Positions 27,102 through 36,624 of a DNA stretch of 64,000 nt are shown piece by piece (position 1 is the first letter of the stretch; the number at the start of each line of letters is the position of its first letter). The stretch is from Burkholderia cepacia (GTDB taxonomy: Bacteria; Pseudomonadota; Gammaproteobacteria; Burkholderiales; Burkholderiaceae): positions 682,001 to 746,000 of the forward strand of contig NZ_CP073638.1 in the NCBI RefSeq assembly GCF_029962485.1, written 5' to 3'. Position numbers and translations under genes: made by a program. Below the pieces are notes generated by a model. It was not told the origin of the DNA, did no database searches, and was given only the letters and a program-made list of their open reading frames with translations.

Positions 27102-29326
27102 AGCGGATGCGCCACCTCAAGGAACATTCCACCGTTCCGCTCGTCTTGGATCTTATTCGGCATGTGCGCTTCGGAGTCCGACTTGACCCAGCGTGATAGG
27201 AATTGTCCGTTCATTCGTCCCCAGACGAAATATTCGGCATACTTCTGGTGCGGATTGCTCTTGTCGAGTCCCTTAACAAAACGCCAGTCTGCCTCGATAC
27301 GCAAATCCTTCCAATCTTCGGGCGTCAGTTTACACACACCAATTGCGACATCGTAGGCGAGAGCGTGCTCCGCGTGCATCGCGTTCGTCATGATCGTCGA
27401 ATGGTTCGTCGGATTATTCTTCTCCGTCGCACCGAGATAGGTTGTCACGGTGGACGTCGAATACTCCCTCGCCTTGCCGTCAGCATTGAAGCCGGGTTGC
27501 TCTGAGGTCACATTGCCATCCGCGTCAATGAGTGAGCCATTTCCTTGCTCACGTTGGCGGACGGTTTGACGCACGACGGCATGCATTTCGTACCGCATAT
27601 CCGCTTCGCTATCCTCGTTCCCGAGCGGTGCGGCGCCTTTGTAGTTGTCGATCGCGTCTCCTGCCTTTTTGTCAGCAGGGGCCTTGCTTTTATCGCGTGC
27701 GGCCGCGACCGGGTCATTGCCCTCATTAAAGAGGCTCGTTGCTGCTGGGCCGTCTTGGACGGGTGCGATCGGACTTCCAAATTTCATTGCCACTGGGGTG
27801 AACGGGTGATCCAGCTTTGGGGCGTCGATCGGAATCGCCCACCAGTCTGGTGGAGTCGCATTGACCGCCGGCCGTACCAGGTTGACGAGCGAGCCGATGC
27901 CTCGCATCTGCCAGATCCCGTACATGTCGTGAAGCGTCGTTCGATTCAGCAACGACTTGACGATCGAAAATTTTGCCTCGGGCGATGGGGGATACCAGAA
28001 GCCTTTCGTCTTTCCTTTCTGGTAGCGCCAGTCATTCTTCGTGTAATCGTAAAACCCTCCGGGCTTCTGGCCTACAAGGTAGCCCGAAGCGAACACCCGC
28101 TGAGTGAAGCAATCAGCGCCGGCTGTGACTTCTATCTCGTATTCGGTCATGCCGCGCCAGCCGATCCCCTGCACCGTTGTCGCCGAGATCACTTGATCAT
28201 GCGGGCAACAGTAGAGCGTGACGCGGCCATATGTGCGATACGTGTTTCCGTAACCTGTCGGCCCCATGGAGGTCTTACCCCATACCTGAAGACCGTGCGC
28301 CTGTCGATCGTCTGCTGCCTTGTACGGTTTGCCTTTCGACGACGTGCACATATTGGACATTTCCGGATCAATATCCTCTGGCGTCGGTTCTTGGCTGAAC
28401 CGTGCCCGGATGATGTCGAAGAAATTTGACAGGGTGCGCACTCGAGCCCCCCATGTCTCGCGGCCACGTCGACCTTCTGAATCTTTTGCGCCGCGTTGAG
28501 TCCAGTTATCGGGCACGTTGCTGTCAACCAGACTGTATGGCGCGTTTGCCAAAACATAGGCATCGGCGACGCACCGACCGGATTTCCCCTCGCCATCCTT
28601 TACATCCGGCAATTGGTCGCCGAGAAACGCGGCTGTGATTCCGACGATGTTGCCTTGACTATGACAAACCACCGTGATCGGACAATCCGCTTGCTTCTTC
28701 CTGATCGACTCGATCAGTTTCGCGAGGCGCAGCGCAGCCATGACCCCGTACTGACGGTTTGGCGTTGAGTACACCATGCGGGCATCAACGGGGTTCAAAT
28801 CCTGGACCTGTAGCCACAGGAACAGTCGATCGTTGACCCCGACGTTCCACAAATCCGGAAGAGTGGTGCACCCATTTGCAAACGGTCCGCCACCCCAGTA
28901 GTTTTGTTCGTTCAGAAAAATGTTGCCGCCAAATTCCTGCAGTTCTTCTTTATTCGCCTTGTGCCCCCAGCGGAAATGGATGACCGGTGACCACGACGGG
29001 TCGGGTTGCACGTAGGTTTGCGGCGTCATCTTCGGATTGACGAAGCCGTCATTTGTCAGGAACTTGACGTACTTGGCCGGGGTGAGTTGGCCACCTTCCG
29101 GTCCTTTGAACATCATCTGATCGTCGAGCCGCCCAAGGCGGCGGTTCAATCCCTTGCACAGACCCTCTTCGGCCGGGCCGAACCACTCGCCCTCGGAGTT
29201 GACGCCGTGCACGAAAATCACGACACCAGGCAGCGGCATCGGTTTGACCGCGACGAGTTCCTTCTTCTTGTTCGGCAGCACCGTACCCTTTGCTGTGGCT
29301 GCTGGCGCGCGTTTTGTTGTTGCCAT
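27098..29326 (-). CDS. tle3: T6SS phospholipase effector, Tle3-type
   Basis: The 742-residue alpha/beta-hydrolase has no signal peptide. It shows the oxyanion-region motif IFVHGVNSEGEWFG (residues about 37-50) and the nucleophile elbow CHSQG with Ser 223, matching the HxSxG variant of the Tle3 family. A long C-terminal region follows (the DUF3274-like part). It is expected to be delivered by T6SS into rival periplasms and hydrolyse membrane phospholipids. It follows the vgrG gene by 21 nt and overlaps tla3 by 4 nt. Local GC is low for this genome. The remaining catalytic Asp and His cannot be picked with certainty by eye. Confidence 0.85.
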   Translation of the reverse strand: MATTKRAPAATAKGTVLPNKKKELVAVKPMPLPGVVIFVHGVNSEGEWFGPAEEGLCKGLNRRLGRLDDQMMFKGPEGGQLTPAKYVKFLTNDGFVNPKMTPQTYVQPDPSWSPVIHFRWGHKANKEELQEFGGNIFLNEQNYWGGGPFANGCTTLPDLWNVGVNDRLFLWLQVQDLNPVDARMVYSTPNRQYGVMAALRLAKLIESIRKKQADCPITVVCHSQGNIVGITAAFLGDQLPDVKDGEGKSGRCVADAYVLANAPYSLVDSNVPDNWTQRGAKDSEGRRGRETWGARVRTLSNFFDIIRARFSQEPTPEDIDPEMSNMCTSSKGKPYKAADDRQAHGLQVWGKTSMGPTGYGNTYRTYGRVTLYCCPHDQVISATTVQGIGWRGMTEYEIEVTAGADCFTQRVFASGYLVGQKPGGFYDYTKNDWRYQKGKTKGFWYPPSPEAKFSIVKSLLNRTTLHDMYGIWQMRGIGSLVNLVRPAVNATPPDWWAIPIDAPKLDHPFTPVAMKFGSPIAPVQDGPAATSLFNEGNDPVAAARDKSKAPADKKAGDAIDNYKGAAPLGNEDSEADMRYEMHAVVRQTVRQREQGNGSLIDADGNVTSEQPGFNADGKAREYSTSTVTTYLGATEKNNPTNHSTIMTNAMHAEHALAYDVAIGVCKLTPEDWKDLRIEADWRFVKGLDKSNPHQKYAEYFVWGRMNGQFLSRWVKSDSEAHMPNKIQDERNGGMFLEVAHPL

Positions 29327-29347
29327 GACCCGTACCCTGTCTCTCGG

Positions 29348-32134
29348 TTAAGCGTCTTTCTTGAAGAACTTCACGACGACCTGTTCGAACTGGTTGTGGT
29401 CGATCGGCGCCATCGTGCCCGCGCTGTCCGTCTGGCCGTTCACTATCTCGCCCGAGGCTTTGTGGACCTCACCGACATATCCTTCGATCGGATTCCCATC
29501 GGAGGCTCGCACCAGTTTCGGCACGCGCCCGAGCGGCGCATGATCGAACTTCGGCATGTCCGTGCTCATGCTGGCCGGCCCCTGCCATGAGTGCCCGGCG
29601 GACTTCACCGTGAACTTGCCCGGGCACCCGAGCTCGATGTCGCTTCCGTGCAGTTTCAGGTAGGCACCGCCAGACGTCGTGAACACCACCTGGTCGTTCG
29701 CCATGCCAGTGATCTTGCCGTCGGCCGCCGTGAATTGGATGTTCTTCGCCGAATCGATCTGCGTGTCGTCGGCCTGGCTTTGCAGCGTTACCTTGCCCTG
29801 GTTCGCGATCGCCGATACGCCATCGCTGTGAGCGAACATCGCGACGCCGCGACCGCCGTGCAGGTTGATGCGCTGGCCGCTGGTCAACTGAACGTGCTGC
29901 TGCGCGACCTGATCGATGTTCTCGCCCGCGTACGTCACGTGGGTTTTCGGGGTGATCGCAACGGAACCGGCCTGTGCACCGAAAGCCATCAGCGCCTGCG
30001 AACCGCTCGTGGAACCAGCTCCAGCTCCGCTACTCGATGTTCCGCCGGCGGGCGTCCAACCCTTGAACGCCGCAGCGACTGCCTGCTGGCCGGTCGTGTC
30101 GGTTGCTTGCCCACCGTGTTCGCCTGCGTAGTCGCCCAGCGACTTGAACAACTCCGTGCACTCGCCGAGCAACTGCAGCAGCTCGTCACGATCAAGCTGG
30201 CCGCCACTTGCCTGTGAGCGGGCATACGTCGTGAGCAAGATGCCTTGCGCTGCACGCAGCGCGGCGGCCGCGTCGGTACGCAGCTCTGCACCTTCGCCGC
30301 GGTCAGTACCTTGGCCGTCTTGTCGTGGTTGCGTCAGGTAACCCAGATTCAGTTGCGAATGCGCATGCTCGCTGGCCAACTGGCTGGAAATCTGGCCCGG
30401 CGTGTCGTCGAGCCGCAGCTGGTTATAGCGCTGCCCCTTGATTTCCTTCGTCTTGATGCCCGATACATATCGGTTGCCGGGCAACGAACCGGTGTGTGTG
30501 AACGCCGCCGGTGGATTCGATCCGTTACCCAGGACCGCGATGATCACCAACCGGTCGGGATCACCTCCGATTGCGCCGAGCAACACTTCCATGCCGATGC
30601 GCGGAAGAAACGAGGCCCCGAACTGCGTGCCCGCGAGACTTGACGCCACGCGGATCGGGGCGCTGTCTCCGGCGTTGTCGTTCGTGCCGGCACCTTGTGC
30701 GTGCGAGTGGTCGGCGGGGTCCAGGCCATGGATCCGCACGTAGACCCGCCCGAGCTCATCGGTCACAACCTCCTCGCCGTCCCGTGTGACGATGACGCCC
30801 GTTAGCAGATGGACCGGTGGGAGATCGATCTTCGGATCGTACGCGGGGGTGATCGGGACGCCGCGGCGCACGCACGTGAAGGTGTTCTCGTAACGCGTAT
30901 CCGATTCGGTAGAGGAGGGCGCGAACTGGGCCGGCGAAGGCGATACGAGGTTCTTGCTCGCCGCGAAGAGCTGTTGCACGCGCTCGGTAAGACCCTTCGG
31001 CAGGTTGTTCGAGACGTCGTGACGAATCGACGTGATGACGAACTGCCGCTTGTCGGTCGATAGCATGTCCAGTTCGGGATCACCCGTCAGCGTGACCCAG
31101 GTGCCGACCGCGAGATCTCGAATGCCGCTCGCACCGTCGTACTGTTCGGCTTCGAATTGGTGTGCCAGCATGCGCGAGCGAGTAAGGCGATCGTGATCGT
31201 CCCACGAGTCGCCTGCATGCGGCACATCGATCGCCACGTCGGTCAAGAGTTTCGCCAGATCGTTGCCGGCGTCGCCCTGGTCGACGTCGCTGACCACGGT
31301 CGACTCATCGATACGGGCCTTTTTGTAGTCCCATGACGGGCGGCTGGCCGCGCCCGGCACCAGGCGCGCGTGCAGCGCGAACAGGGTGACCGTATCGCGC
31401 TCTTCGGTACCGGCATCGCGTGGATGAAGGCGCACCGTTCCCGCTGGCGCCTCCTGCAACGAATCGGGATTGTCGCAGCAGACCAGGGTATGGACAGGGG
31501 TATCGTCTTCGGCGCTCGTGCTGCCGTTTGCTCGCCCGGCCTTGACGAAGATCGAAATCCCTTCGCGACGTAACAAGCGTCGCACAAACGCCGCATCCGA
31601 CTCGTTGACCTGGCGGGTCAATTCTCGGGCCGGATAGCGTTCGCGATTCAGAAATGACAGATTGAACTCGAAGGCACGCGCGAGAGCGGGGCTACGCTGG
31701 CGCCATTCGGTGAACATTACCGTGAGGACGTCAACGACACTCTGCTTGCGGAAGACGCGCGAGTTTGTCCGTTTGTCCATCAGAGATAAGGCATCGCAGA
31801 CGGTCAGCTGGTAAACGCACAATTCACCGTCGCTTTGTCCGATCTGCACGTTCTGCACAATCGCGTTGATTGTCTGCAGCTGGCCGCGGTCGGTCACAAG
31901 TCCTAATGAGATAGGCACACCGATGAACAGCTTGGGCGGTAGGTCGTGTCTTGTCGATACGCACGTGAGATGCCCATTGATGCCGGTCATCAGCCCCTCG
32001 TTAACGTTTGCGTGCTGGAGAGCAAGCAAACGCCCCAAGGTCCCTTGCAATCGCCCGAAATTCAACGCGACCGGGCGCCGATTCCAGTCGACCGCGCCCG
32101 ACGCGAAGCTACTGAGTGTGTCGCCGATGCTCAC
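29348..32134 (-). CDS. vgrG: VgrG spike protein with C-terminal carrier-like extension
   Basis: The 928-residue protein is the trimeric T6SS spike. Order: gp27/gp5-like base (about residues 1-400), OB-fold, DUF2345-type region with LTSGQRINLHGGRGVAMFAHS (about 640-850), beta-prism, and a 60-80 residue C-terminal extension (about 855-928) beginning after a Pro-rich linker and containing GYVGEVHKASGEIVNGQT. This looks like the transthyretin-like carrier domain seen on VgrGs that load lipases. The start is GTG at 32134 with AGAGAGGG upstream. The gene heads the Tle3/Tla3/PAAR cassette, so Tle3 is its likely cargo. Confidence 0.9.
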   Translation of the reverse strand: MSIGDTLSSFASGAVDWNRRPVALNFGRLQGTLGRLLALQHANVNEGLMTGINGHLTCVSTRHDLPPKLFIGVPISLGLVTDRGQLQTINAIVQNVQIGQSDGELCVYQLTVCDALSLMDKRTNSRVFRKQSVVDVLTVMFTEWRQRSPALARAFEFNLSFLNRERYPARELTRQVNESDAAFVRRLLRREGISIFVKAGRANGSTSAEDDTPVHTLVCCDNPDSLQEAPAGTVRLHPRDAGTEERDTVTLFALHARLVPGAASRPSWDYKKARIDESTVVSDVDQGDAGNDLAKLLTDVAIDVPHAGDSWDDHDRLTRSRMLAHQFEAEQYDGASGIRDLAVGTWVTLTGDPELDMLSTDKRQFVITSIRHDVSNNLPKGLTERVQQLFAASKNLVSPSPAQFAPSSTESDTRYENTFTCVRRGVPITPAYDPKIDLPPVHLLTGVIVTRDGEEVVTDELGRVYVRIHGLDPADHSHAQGAGTNDNAGDSAPIRVASSLAGTQFGASFLPRIGMEVLLGAIGGDPDRLVIIAVLGNGSNPPAAFTHTGSLPGNRYVSGIKTKEIKGQRYNQLRLDDTPGQISSQLASEHAHSQLNLGYLTQPRQDGQGTDRGEGAELRTDAAAALRAAQGILLTTYARSQASGGQLDRDELLQLLGECTELFKSLGDYAGEHGGQATDTTGQQAVAAAFKGWTPAGGTSSSGAGAGSTSGSQALMAFGAQAGSVAITPKTHVTYAGENIDQVAQQHVQLTSGQRINLHGGRGVAMFAHSDGVSAIANQGKVTLQSQADDTQIDSAKNIQFTAADGKITGMANDQVVFTTSGGAYLKLHGSDIELGCPGKFTVKSAGHSWQGPASMSTDMPKFDHAPLGRVPKLVRASDGNPIEGYVGEVHKASGEIVNGQTDSAGTMAPIDHNQFEQVVVKFFKKDA

Positions 32135-32200
32135 TTCAGCCCTCTCTGTTCTTTGTTCATATCTGGCGAACCACGACGCCAGCCGCTGTTTCGCCTAGTG

Positions 32201-32644
32201 TCACGCGATGTCACCGCGCCGCACGAAGTGCCAGCACCCGGCTTCCGGGTCGTACAACGCCAACTGCTCAGCTTCTTCCGCTGGTAAAACGATCGGCTCG
32301 ACAGCGTCGAGTGCCGCGACAGCTCGCCGGAGCGACGCTTCAGCAACGGCCGGTGCCGCCACCCACTGTCGAGCATTTTCGAGCACGTCTTCCCAGGCGA
32401 ACAGGCCTGCAGACTCGTACAACCGTTCCAGCACCGACCAGGTTTCCGCTTCAATTGCCATTGCTGGACGGTATCGTGGGTTCAGGCGCCACCGTGCAGC
32501 CTGGTCGCGGGCGGCCCGTATAAGTAGCCCGTCCTGGTTTGCGACGAGCCGATTCTCGTGACCAAGCCACGCCACGGGAATGGTGAGCGGCCGCTGTCGA
32601 AACCTTCCAGAGTAGACGACGCTAGCCGGTAGCCGGCTCGACAT
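32201..32644 (-). CDS. Hypothetical protein upstream of vgrG, 147 aa
   Basis: The soluble 147-residue protein starts MSSRLPASVVYSGRFRQRPL; the C-terminal half is Ala/Glu-rich and helical (LRRAVAALDAVEPIVLPAEEAEQL). The ATG is at 32644 and the gene ends 66 nt before the vgrG start, on the same strand, so it is probably the first gene of the effector operon. It is not a DUF4123, DUF1795 or DUF2169 chaperone by eye. Its position suggests an adapter or accessory factor for the spike, but this is not shown by sequence. Confidence 0.65.
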   Translation of the reverse strand: MSSRLPASVVYSGRFRQRPLTIPVAWLGHENRLVANQDGLLIRAARDQAARWRLNPRYRPAMAIEAETWSVLERLYESAGLFAWEDVLENARQWVAAPAVAEASLRRAVAALDAVEPIVLPAEEAEQLALYDPEAGCWHFVRRGDIA

Positions 32645-33269
32645 CAGTACTGCTTCGACGGTCCCCGATGCCCGACGCCGCAGGTAGGTGCTCGGTATCT
32701 GCCGTCCTCATATCGTTGAACGGTTGTGCCGCAATGCTCATGAAAACGTGCAGAATTCAGCTATTAGATCATATGACGATTTGGTCAAATCATTCTAGGC
32801 GTCCCGCTCAAGTCAGAACGTCAAGCATTGTTACGCCGCACGATTCCCACCCGGAGGTCCTGGAACAGGGCCAAGCTGCAGCGTAGAAAGGTACCAGCCA
32901 GCTTCGACGTCAACGGGTTCAGGTGGGCGTTCGCGCAAGATCCGATTGAGTACCGGGAGCGTCTCGGGCTGACAACATAACCCAGTCCAAGAATTCCGCC
33001 GCACCCCCAAAGCGGACATTTCAATCTAGCCACTACAATCTGTTTGAAAGAATCCTGGTACTTGGGGCGCCGCGTTGCGTAGGTCGCTTTCTCCGCTTTC
33101 CTTGTATTTGTACGGGTAGAACAGGCAGGCTATTCGCGGAATATCGGTTTCCCGGAAAATCGCCTGTTGCACTTCCGTCCACCGGAATCTGTTGCGGTCA
33201 TCGTTCGCGAGATGTGCAAAAGATCGGTTTGTCGCGAGACGTTCCATGCGGACTCCGTGTTGCGTGGAA
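32645..33269. other. Mosaic intergenic region at effector-island edge
   Basis: Nothing intact is coded here. The AT-rich stretch at about 32740-32800 holds a perfect palindrome (GATTTG-GT-CAAATC, 32778-32791) and probably the promoter of the vgrG operon. About 32820-33000 has overlapping short minus-strand frames that look like a degraded gene I cannot name. A solo insertion-sequence end follows at 33009-33046. Confidence 0.45.
33009..33046. repeat. Solo insertion-sequence terminus (38 bp)
   Basis: These 38 bp, from AAAGCGGACATTTC to ACTACAATCTGTTTG, are identical to 41118-41155, the right end of the complete ISNCY-like element, and lie in the same orientation. No transposase adjoins this copy, so it is the scar of a deleted or rearranged element. 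Confidence 0.8.
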
Positions 33270-33690
33270 TCACCAACCGACGAACGGCGCCTCCGAAGGC
33301 GATAAATGTCCTTCCCGAGAGCGTTCGCGGGAGCCCGCCTGTTGGCTCGGGGCGAGCGGGCGTGTCATGGCAAGAAGCGAGTCGACGAATGCCGCGCGCT
33401 GCGCCGGGTCCTGCGGACGCAGTCCGCACACCTCGTCGAACTACAGACCTTCCACGGCAAAGCGGATGATATGGGCGGTGCGCTCGGGCAACTGGTTGCG
33501 GCTCAGCAATTCCGCCCAGCGGGCCGCGTGCGTTGCATAGACAGGCAGCAGGCCCGGCTCCGGGAGCAGGCTTCCGATCGCGGCCGAAGGGCTTCTCCCT
33601 TGCAGCGCCTGTTCGGGGCTCGCGATGATGTACGCGCGCGTCCAGGCGCCCGGCTGGCGTAATCGCTGGCGTCGACCGGCACCCGTTCGC
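33270..33690 (-). pseudogene. Decayed TetR-family regulator, C-terminal part
   Basis: Reading the minus strand in one frame from about 33690 gives a TetR-type ligand-binding C-terminus: GAWTRAYIIASPEQALQG, then HAARWAELLSRNQLPERTAH, then HIIRFAVEGL-stop-FDEVCGL, then QRAAFVDSLLAMT, ending at TGA 33270. The in-frame amber TAG at 33441-33443 stands where related proteins have Trp (GLWFDE), a single-base TGG to TAG change. The N-terminal DNA-binding part is missing; the fumC end lies 70 nt upstream. The gene is therefore truncated and interrupted. The exact upstream limit is uncertain. Confidence 0.6.
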
Positions 33691-33760
33691 TCAGGTATGG
33701 CTGTGGCCGACCAGCTGGCCGACGCTATCCCCCGATGATTTGCCCGCTATCGACTCGGCG

Positions 33761-35149
33761 TCACTTCCCCGCCATGCGCCGGAGATCCACCAGCCTGTCG
33801 AATGCCTCTCCGTCCAGCAGGCCAAGCTCGATCGCTGCCTCGCGCGGCGCGATTCTGCGTCCGGTGGCATGGCGGGTGATGGAGGCTGCTTTGTCGTATC
33901 CCAGCACCGGATTCAGAGCGGTTACGGCGAGCAAGGGGCTCTGCAGATCGCGCGCGAGTCGTTCCGTGGCTGGCCGGAGACCGGGAATGAGGCGAGTGGC
34001 CGCGACGTTGGCACAGTCCGCCAGCAGCCGGATCGACTGCAGGACGTTATAGATCAGCACCGGCTTTGCCACATTCAACTCAAAGCTGCCGGACGCCGCG
34101 GCCATCGTCGCCGTCACATGGTTGCCTGTCACCTGCATGGCTGCCTGCACCATGACTTCGGCGATGGTCGGATTGCGTTTGCCGGGCATGATGGAGGAGG
34201 TGAGCCCGTCGTCCGGCAGCAGCAATTCGCCAAGGCCGGCGTTCGGACCGGAACCCATCCAGCGCAGGTCATTGGCGATCTTGGTGAGCGACGCGGCGAT
34301 CACGTTAAGCACACCGGAGAGTTCGAGCAATGCGTCGTGTGCAGCCATGCCCTCGACTTTGCAAGGATTCGGACGGAATGCCAGGCCGCTCAGGCGGCTC
34401 GCTTCCTCACAGAACGCCTGATCGAAGCCGGGCGGGGCATTGAGGCCGGTTCCTGCCGCCGTACCACCCTGCGGCAGGACGAGCAGGCGGGGCATCGTGC
34501 CGCTCAGACGCGCCAGCGCGTTGTCGATCTGCGCTGTGAAGCCGTTGAAGGCGCGGCCGAGCGTGGTGGGGACCGCGTCCATCAGGTGGGTGCGGGCGAT
34601 CTTCAGCACGTCGGCAAAGGCGCCGGCGCGTTCGTGCAGGCTGTCGCGCAGCCGGCTGAGCGCCGGGACCAGTCGGTCTTCCAGTTCGATGACAGCGGTG
34701 ATGTGCATGACCGACGGAAAACTGTCGTTTGACGATTGCGACGCGTTCACGTGGTCGTTCGGGTGGACGGGCGACTTGGTGCCCAGAGGCTGCCCGAGCC
34801 GTTCGTTGGCGCGGTTCGCGATCACCTCGTTGGCGTTCATGTTGGTCTGTGTGCCCGAACCGGTCTGCCAGATGGAAAGGGGGAAGTGTTCATCGAATCG
34901 GCCGCCGCGCAGTTCTGCCGCCGCCGCGATGATGGCTTCGCCGAGCGACGCGGCAAGCACACCGCAACGCATGTTGGCGTGGGCGGCGGCCATCTTGTGC
35001 AGACCGAACGCATGGACGAGGCAGTCCGGGAAGCGTTCCTCCCCGACTGCGAACACGGCCAGCGCGCGCTGCGTCTGGGCGCCCCAATAGCGGTCGGCGG
35101 GTATCTCGGCAGGGCCGAACGCGTCGTTCTCGGTGCGGTACGTTGTCAT
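33761..35149 (-). CDS. fumC: Class II fumarate hydratase
   Basis: The 462-residue protein has the usual FumC length. It would convert fumarate to malate reversibly as a cytoplasmic tetramer, without an iron-sulfur cluster. Signatures seen: IWQTGSGTQTNMNANEVIANR (substrate site), HPNDHVNASQSSNDSFPS, RTHLMDAVP (catalytic His region), and the superfamily loop SSIMPGKRNP near residue 320. The ATG at 35149 has only a weak ribosome binding site. It is the last of three codirectional genes with dctA and a fumarase-superfamily lyase, suggesting it processes fumarate that is imported or released by the lyase. It is probably a second copy, separate from the housekeeping fumarase. Confidence 0.92.
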   Translation of the reverse strand: MTTYRTENDAFGPAEIPADRYWGAQTQRALAVFAVGEERFPDCLVHAFGLHKMAAAHANMRCGVLAASLGEAIIAAAAELRGGRFDEHFPLSIWQTGSGTQTNMNANEVIANRANERLGQPLGTKSPVHPNDHVNASQSSNDSFPSVMHITAVIELEDRLVPALSRLRDSLHERAGAFADVLKIARTHLMDAVPTTLGRAFNGFTAQIDNALARLSGTMPRLLVLPQGGTAAGTGLNAPPGFDQAFCEEASRLSGLAFRPNPCKVEGMAAHDALLELSGVLNVIAASLTKIANDLRWMGSGPNAGLGELLLPDDGLTSSIMPGKRNPTIAEVMVQAAMQVTGNHVTATMAAASGSFELNVAKPVLIYNVLQSIRLLADCANVAATRLIPGLRPATERLARDLQSPLLAVTALNPVLGYDKAASITRHATGRRIAPREAAIELGLLDGEAFDRLVDLRRMAGK

Positions 35150-35175
35150 GTTGAATCCAGCGAAGGTTGTTCAGT

Positions 35176-36597
35176 TCAGGCAGCCGTCGTGCGCTGCAGC
35201 GGGGTGCGGGACGCAGACGGATCGGCCGCATGGGTAGCGCCGCCCGGCAGAACGCCGTCGTCGAGCGCGGTGTCGGCCGCGGCCGGGTCGGGATAGCGCT
35301 CGGGATAAAGGTGGCGCTTTGCGGTCTCGGCATCGAACGTGCCCGACCACTTCGCCACGACCACGGTCGCCACGCTGTTGCCGATGGTGTTGCAGGTCGA
35401 GATGGCCATGGACAGGAAGCGGTAGACGCCGAAGATCACGGCCAGCCCTTCCACCGGCAGCACCCCGGTCGACGTCACCGTTGCGGCAAACACCACGAAC
35501 GAGCCGCCGGATACCGTGGCCGCGCCTTTCGACGTCAGCAGCATCAGCACCAGGATGGCAAGCTGGTGGTCCGGCGTCAGCGGCACGCCGTACGCATGGG
35601 AAATGAACATCACGCCCATCGCCATGAAGATCGACGTGCCGTCGAGGTTGAAAGCGTAGCCGGTGGGCAGCACCAGCCCGACGGTCTGCTTGGCGCAGCC
35701 CAGCCGCTGGAGCTTGATCAGCAGGCGCGGCAGTGCGCTTTCCGACGAGGCCGTGCCGAGCACGATCAGGATCTCGTCCTTGATGTAACGCAGGAAGCGC
35801 CACAGGCTGAAGCCCGCCACCTTCGCCACGATGCCGAGCACGACGGCGATGAACAGCGCCACCACCGCATAGAAGCTCAACACGAATTGCGCCAGTGCGA
35901 CCAGTACGGCCGCGCCGTTGATACCCACCGAAAATGCCACTGCGCCGAAGGTCCCGATCGGCGCCAGCTTCATCACGAGATTGATGAAGGAGAACAGCAC
36001 GTCGGAGAGGGTGTCGAGGCCGTTGTTGATCGTCGCGCGGCGCGCCTCCGGAATGGCCAGGATCCCGATGCCGACCAGGACCGCCAGCACCACGACCTGC
36101 AGGAGTTCGCCCTTGGCGAATGCGCCGACGAAGTTGTCGGGCACGATGTGCATCATGAATTCGAGGAAGCCCTGCGGCGCCACGGCCTTCGTCGCCGGTG
36201 TGACGGTGCCGGTCGTGACGTGGGCCATCCCCTTGCCGATCTCGAGCAGGTTGCCGGCGAGCATGCCGACCATCAGCGCGACGGTCGAAATGACCTCGAA
36301 GTAGAGGATCGACCGCCAGCCCACGCGCCCGGCGCTCTTCACGTCGCCCGCCGACGCGATGCCGTGCACGATCGTCAGGAAGACGAGCGGCGCCACGCCG
36401 ACCTTGATGAGCGACAGGAACATGTCTCCCAGCAGCTTCAGCTTCGTGGCGAAGGCCGGGAACACGAAGCCGACGCCGATGCCGAGAAGCAGCGCAACGA
36501 GCACCTGCATGCCGAGCTTGCGATACCAGGGCAGCCGTGGGGCGGCCGGCGGCGCGGTGGGTGGAACTGCGGTGCTCTGGATGGTCGGGTCTTGCAT
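35176..36597 (-). CDS. dctA: C4-dicarboxylate:cation symporter
   Basis: The 473-residue inner-membrane protein belongs to the DAACS family (DctA/GltP). About eight membrane helices and two re-entrant hairpins are visible, with family motifs ASSESALPRLL (serine-rich hairpin 1) and LPTGYAFNLDGTSIFMAMG (helix 7 cation/substrate site). It imports fumarate, malate or succinate with protons or sodium. I chose the ATG at 36597, which has GGAGG upstream, over a GTG at 36612. It sits between the lyase gene (27 nt upstream) and fumC (26 nt downstream), consistent with one operon. Confidence 0.92.
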   Translation of the reverse strand: MQDPTIQSTAVPPTAPPAAPRLPWYRKLGMQVLVALLLGIGVGFVFPAFATKLKLLGDMFLSLIKVGVAPLVFLTIVHGIASAGDVKSAGRVGWRSILYFEVISTVALMVGMLAGNLLEIGKGMAHVTTGTVTPATKAVAPQGFLEFMMHIVPDNFVGAFAKGELLQVVVLAVLVGIGILAIPEARRATINNGLDTLSDVLFSFINLVMKLAPIGTFGAVAFSVGINGAAVLVALAQFVLSFYAVVALFIAVVLGIVAKVAGFSLWRFLRYIKDEILIVLGTASSESALPRLLIKLQRLGCAKQTVGLVLPTGYAFNLDGTSIFMAMGVMFISHAYGVPLTPDHQLAILVLMLLTSKGAATVSGGSFVVFAATVTSTGVLPVEGLAVIFGVYRFLSMAISTCNTIGNSVATVVVAKWSGTFDAETAKRHLYPERYPDPAAADTALDDGVLPGGATHAADPSASRTPLQRTTAA

Positions 36598-36624
36598 GAT
36601 GTCTTCCTCCACCGGGGCCTGTGT

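Noticed and set aside
32820..33033. Minus-strand frames resembling a small domain protein
   Set aside because: Overlapping frames with stops and no reliable family match; possible remnant only, so not listed as a gene.
33306..33662. 118-residue plus-strand frame in the mosaic region
   Set aside because: It lies opposite the readable TetR remnant and has no start signal or domain.
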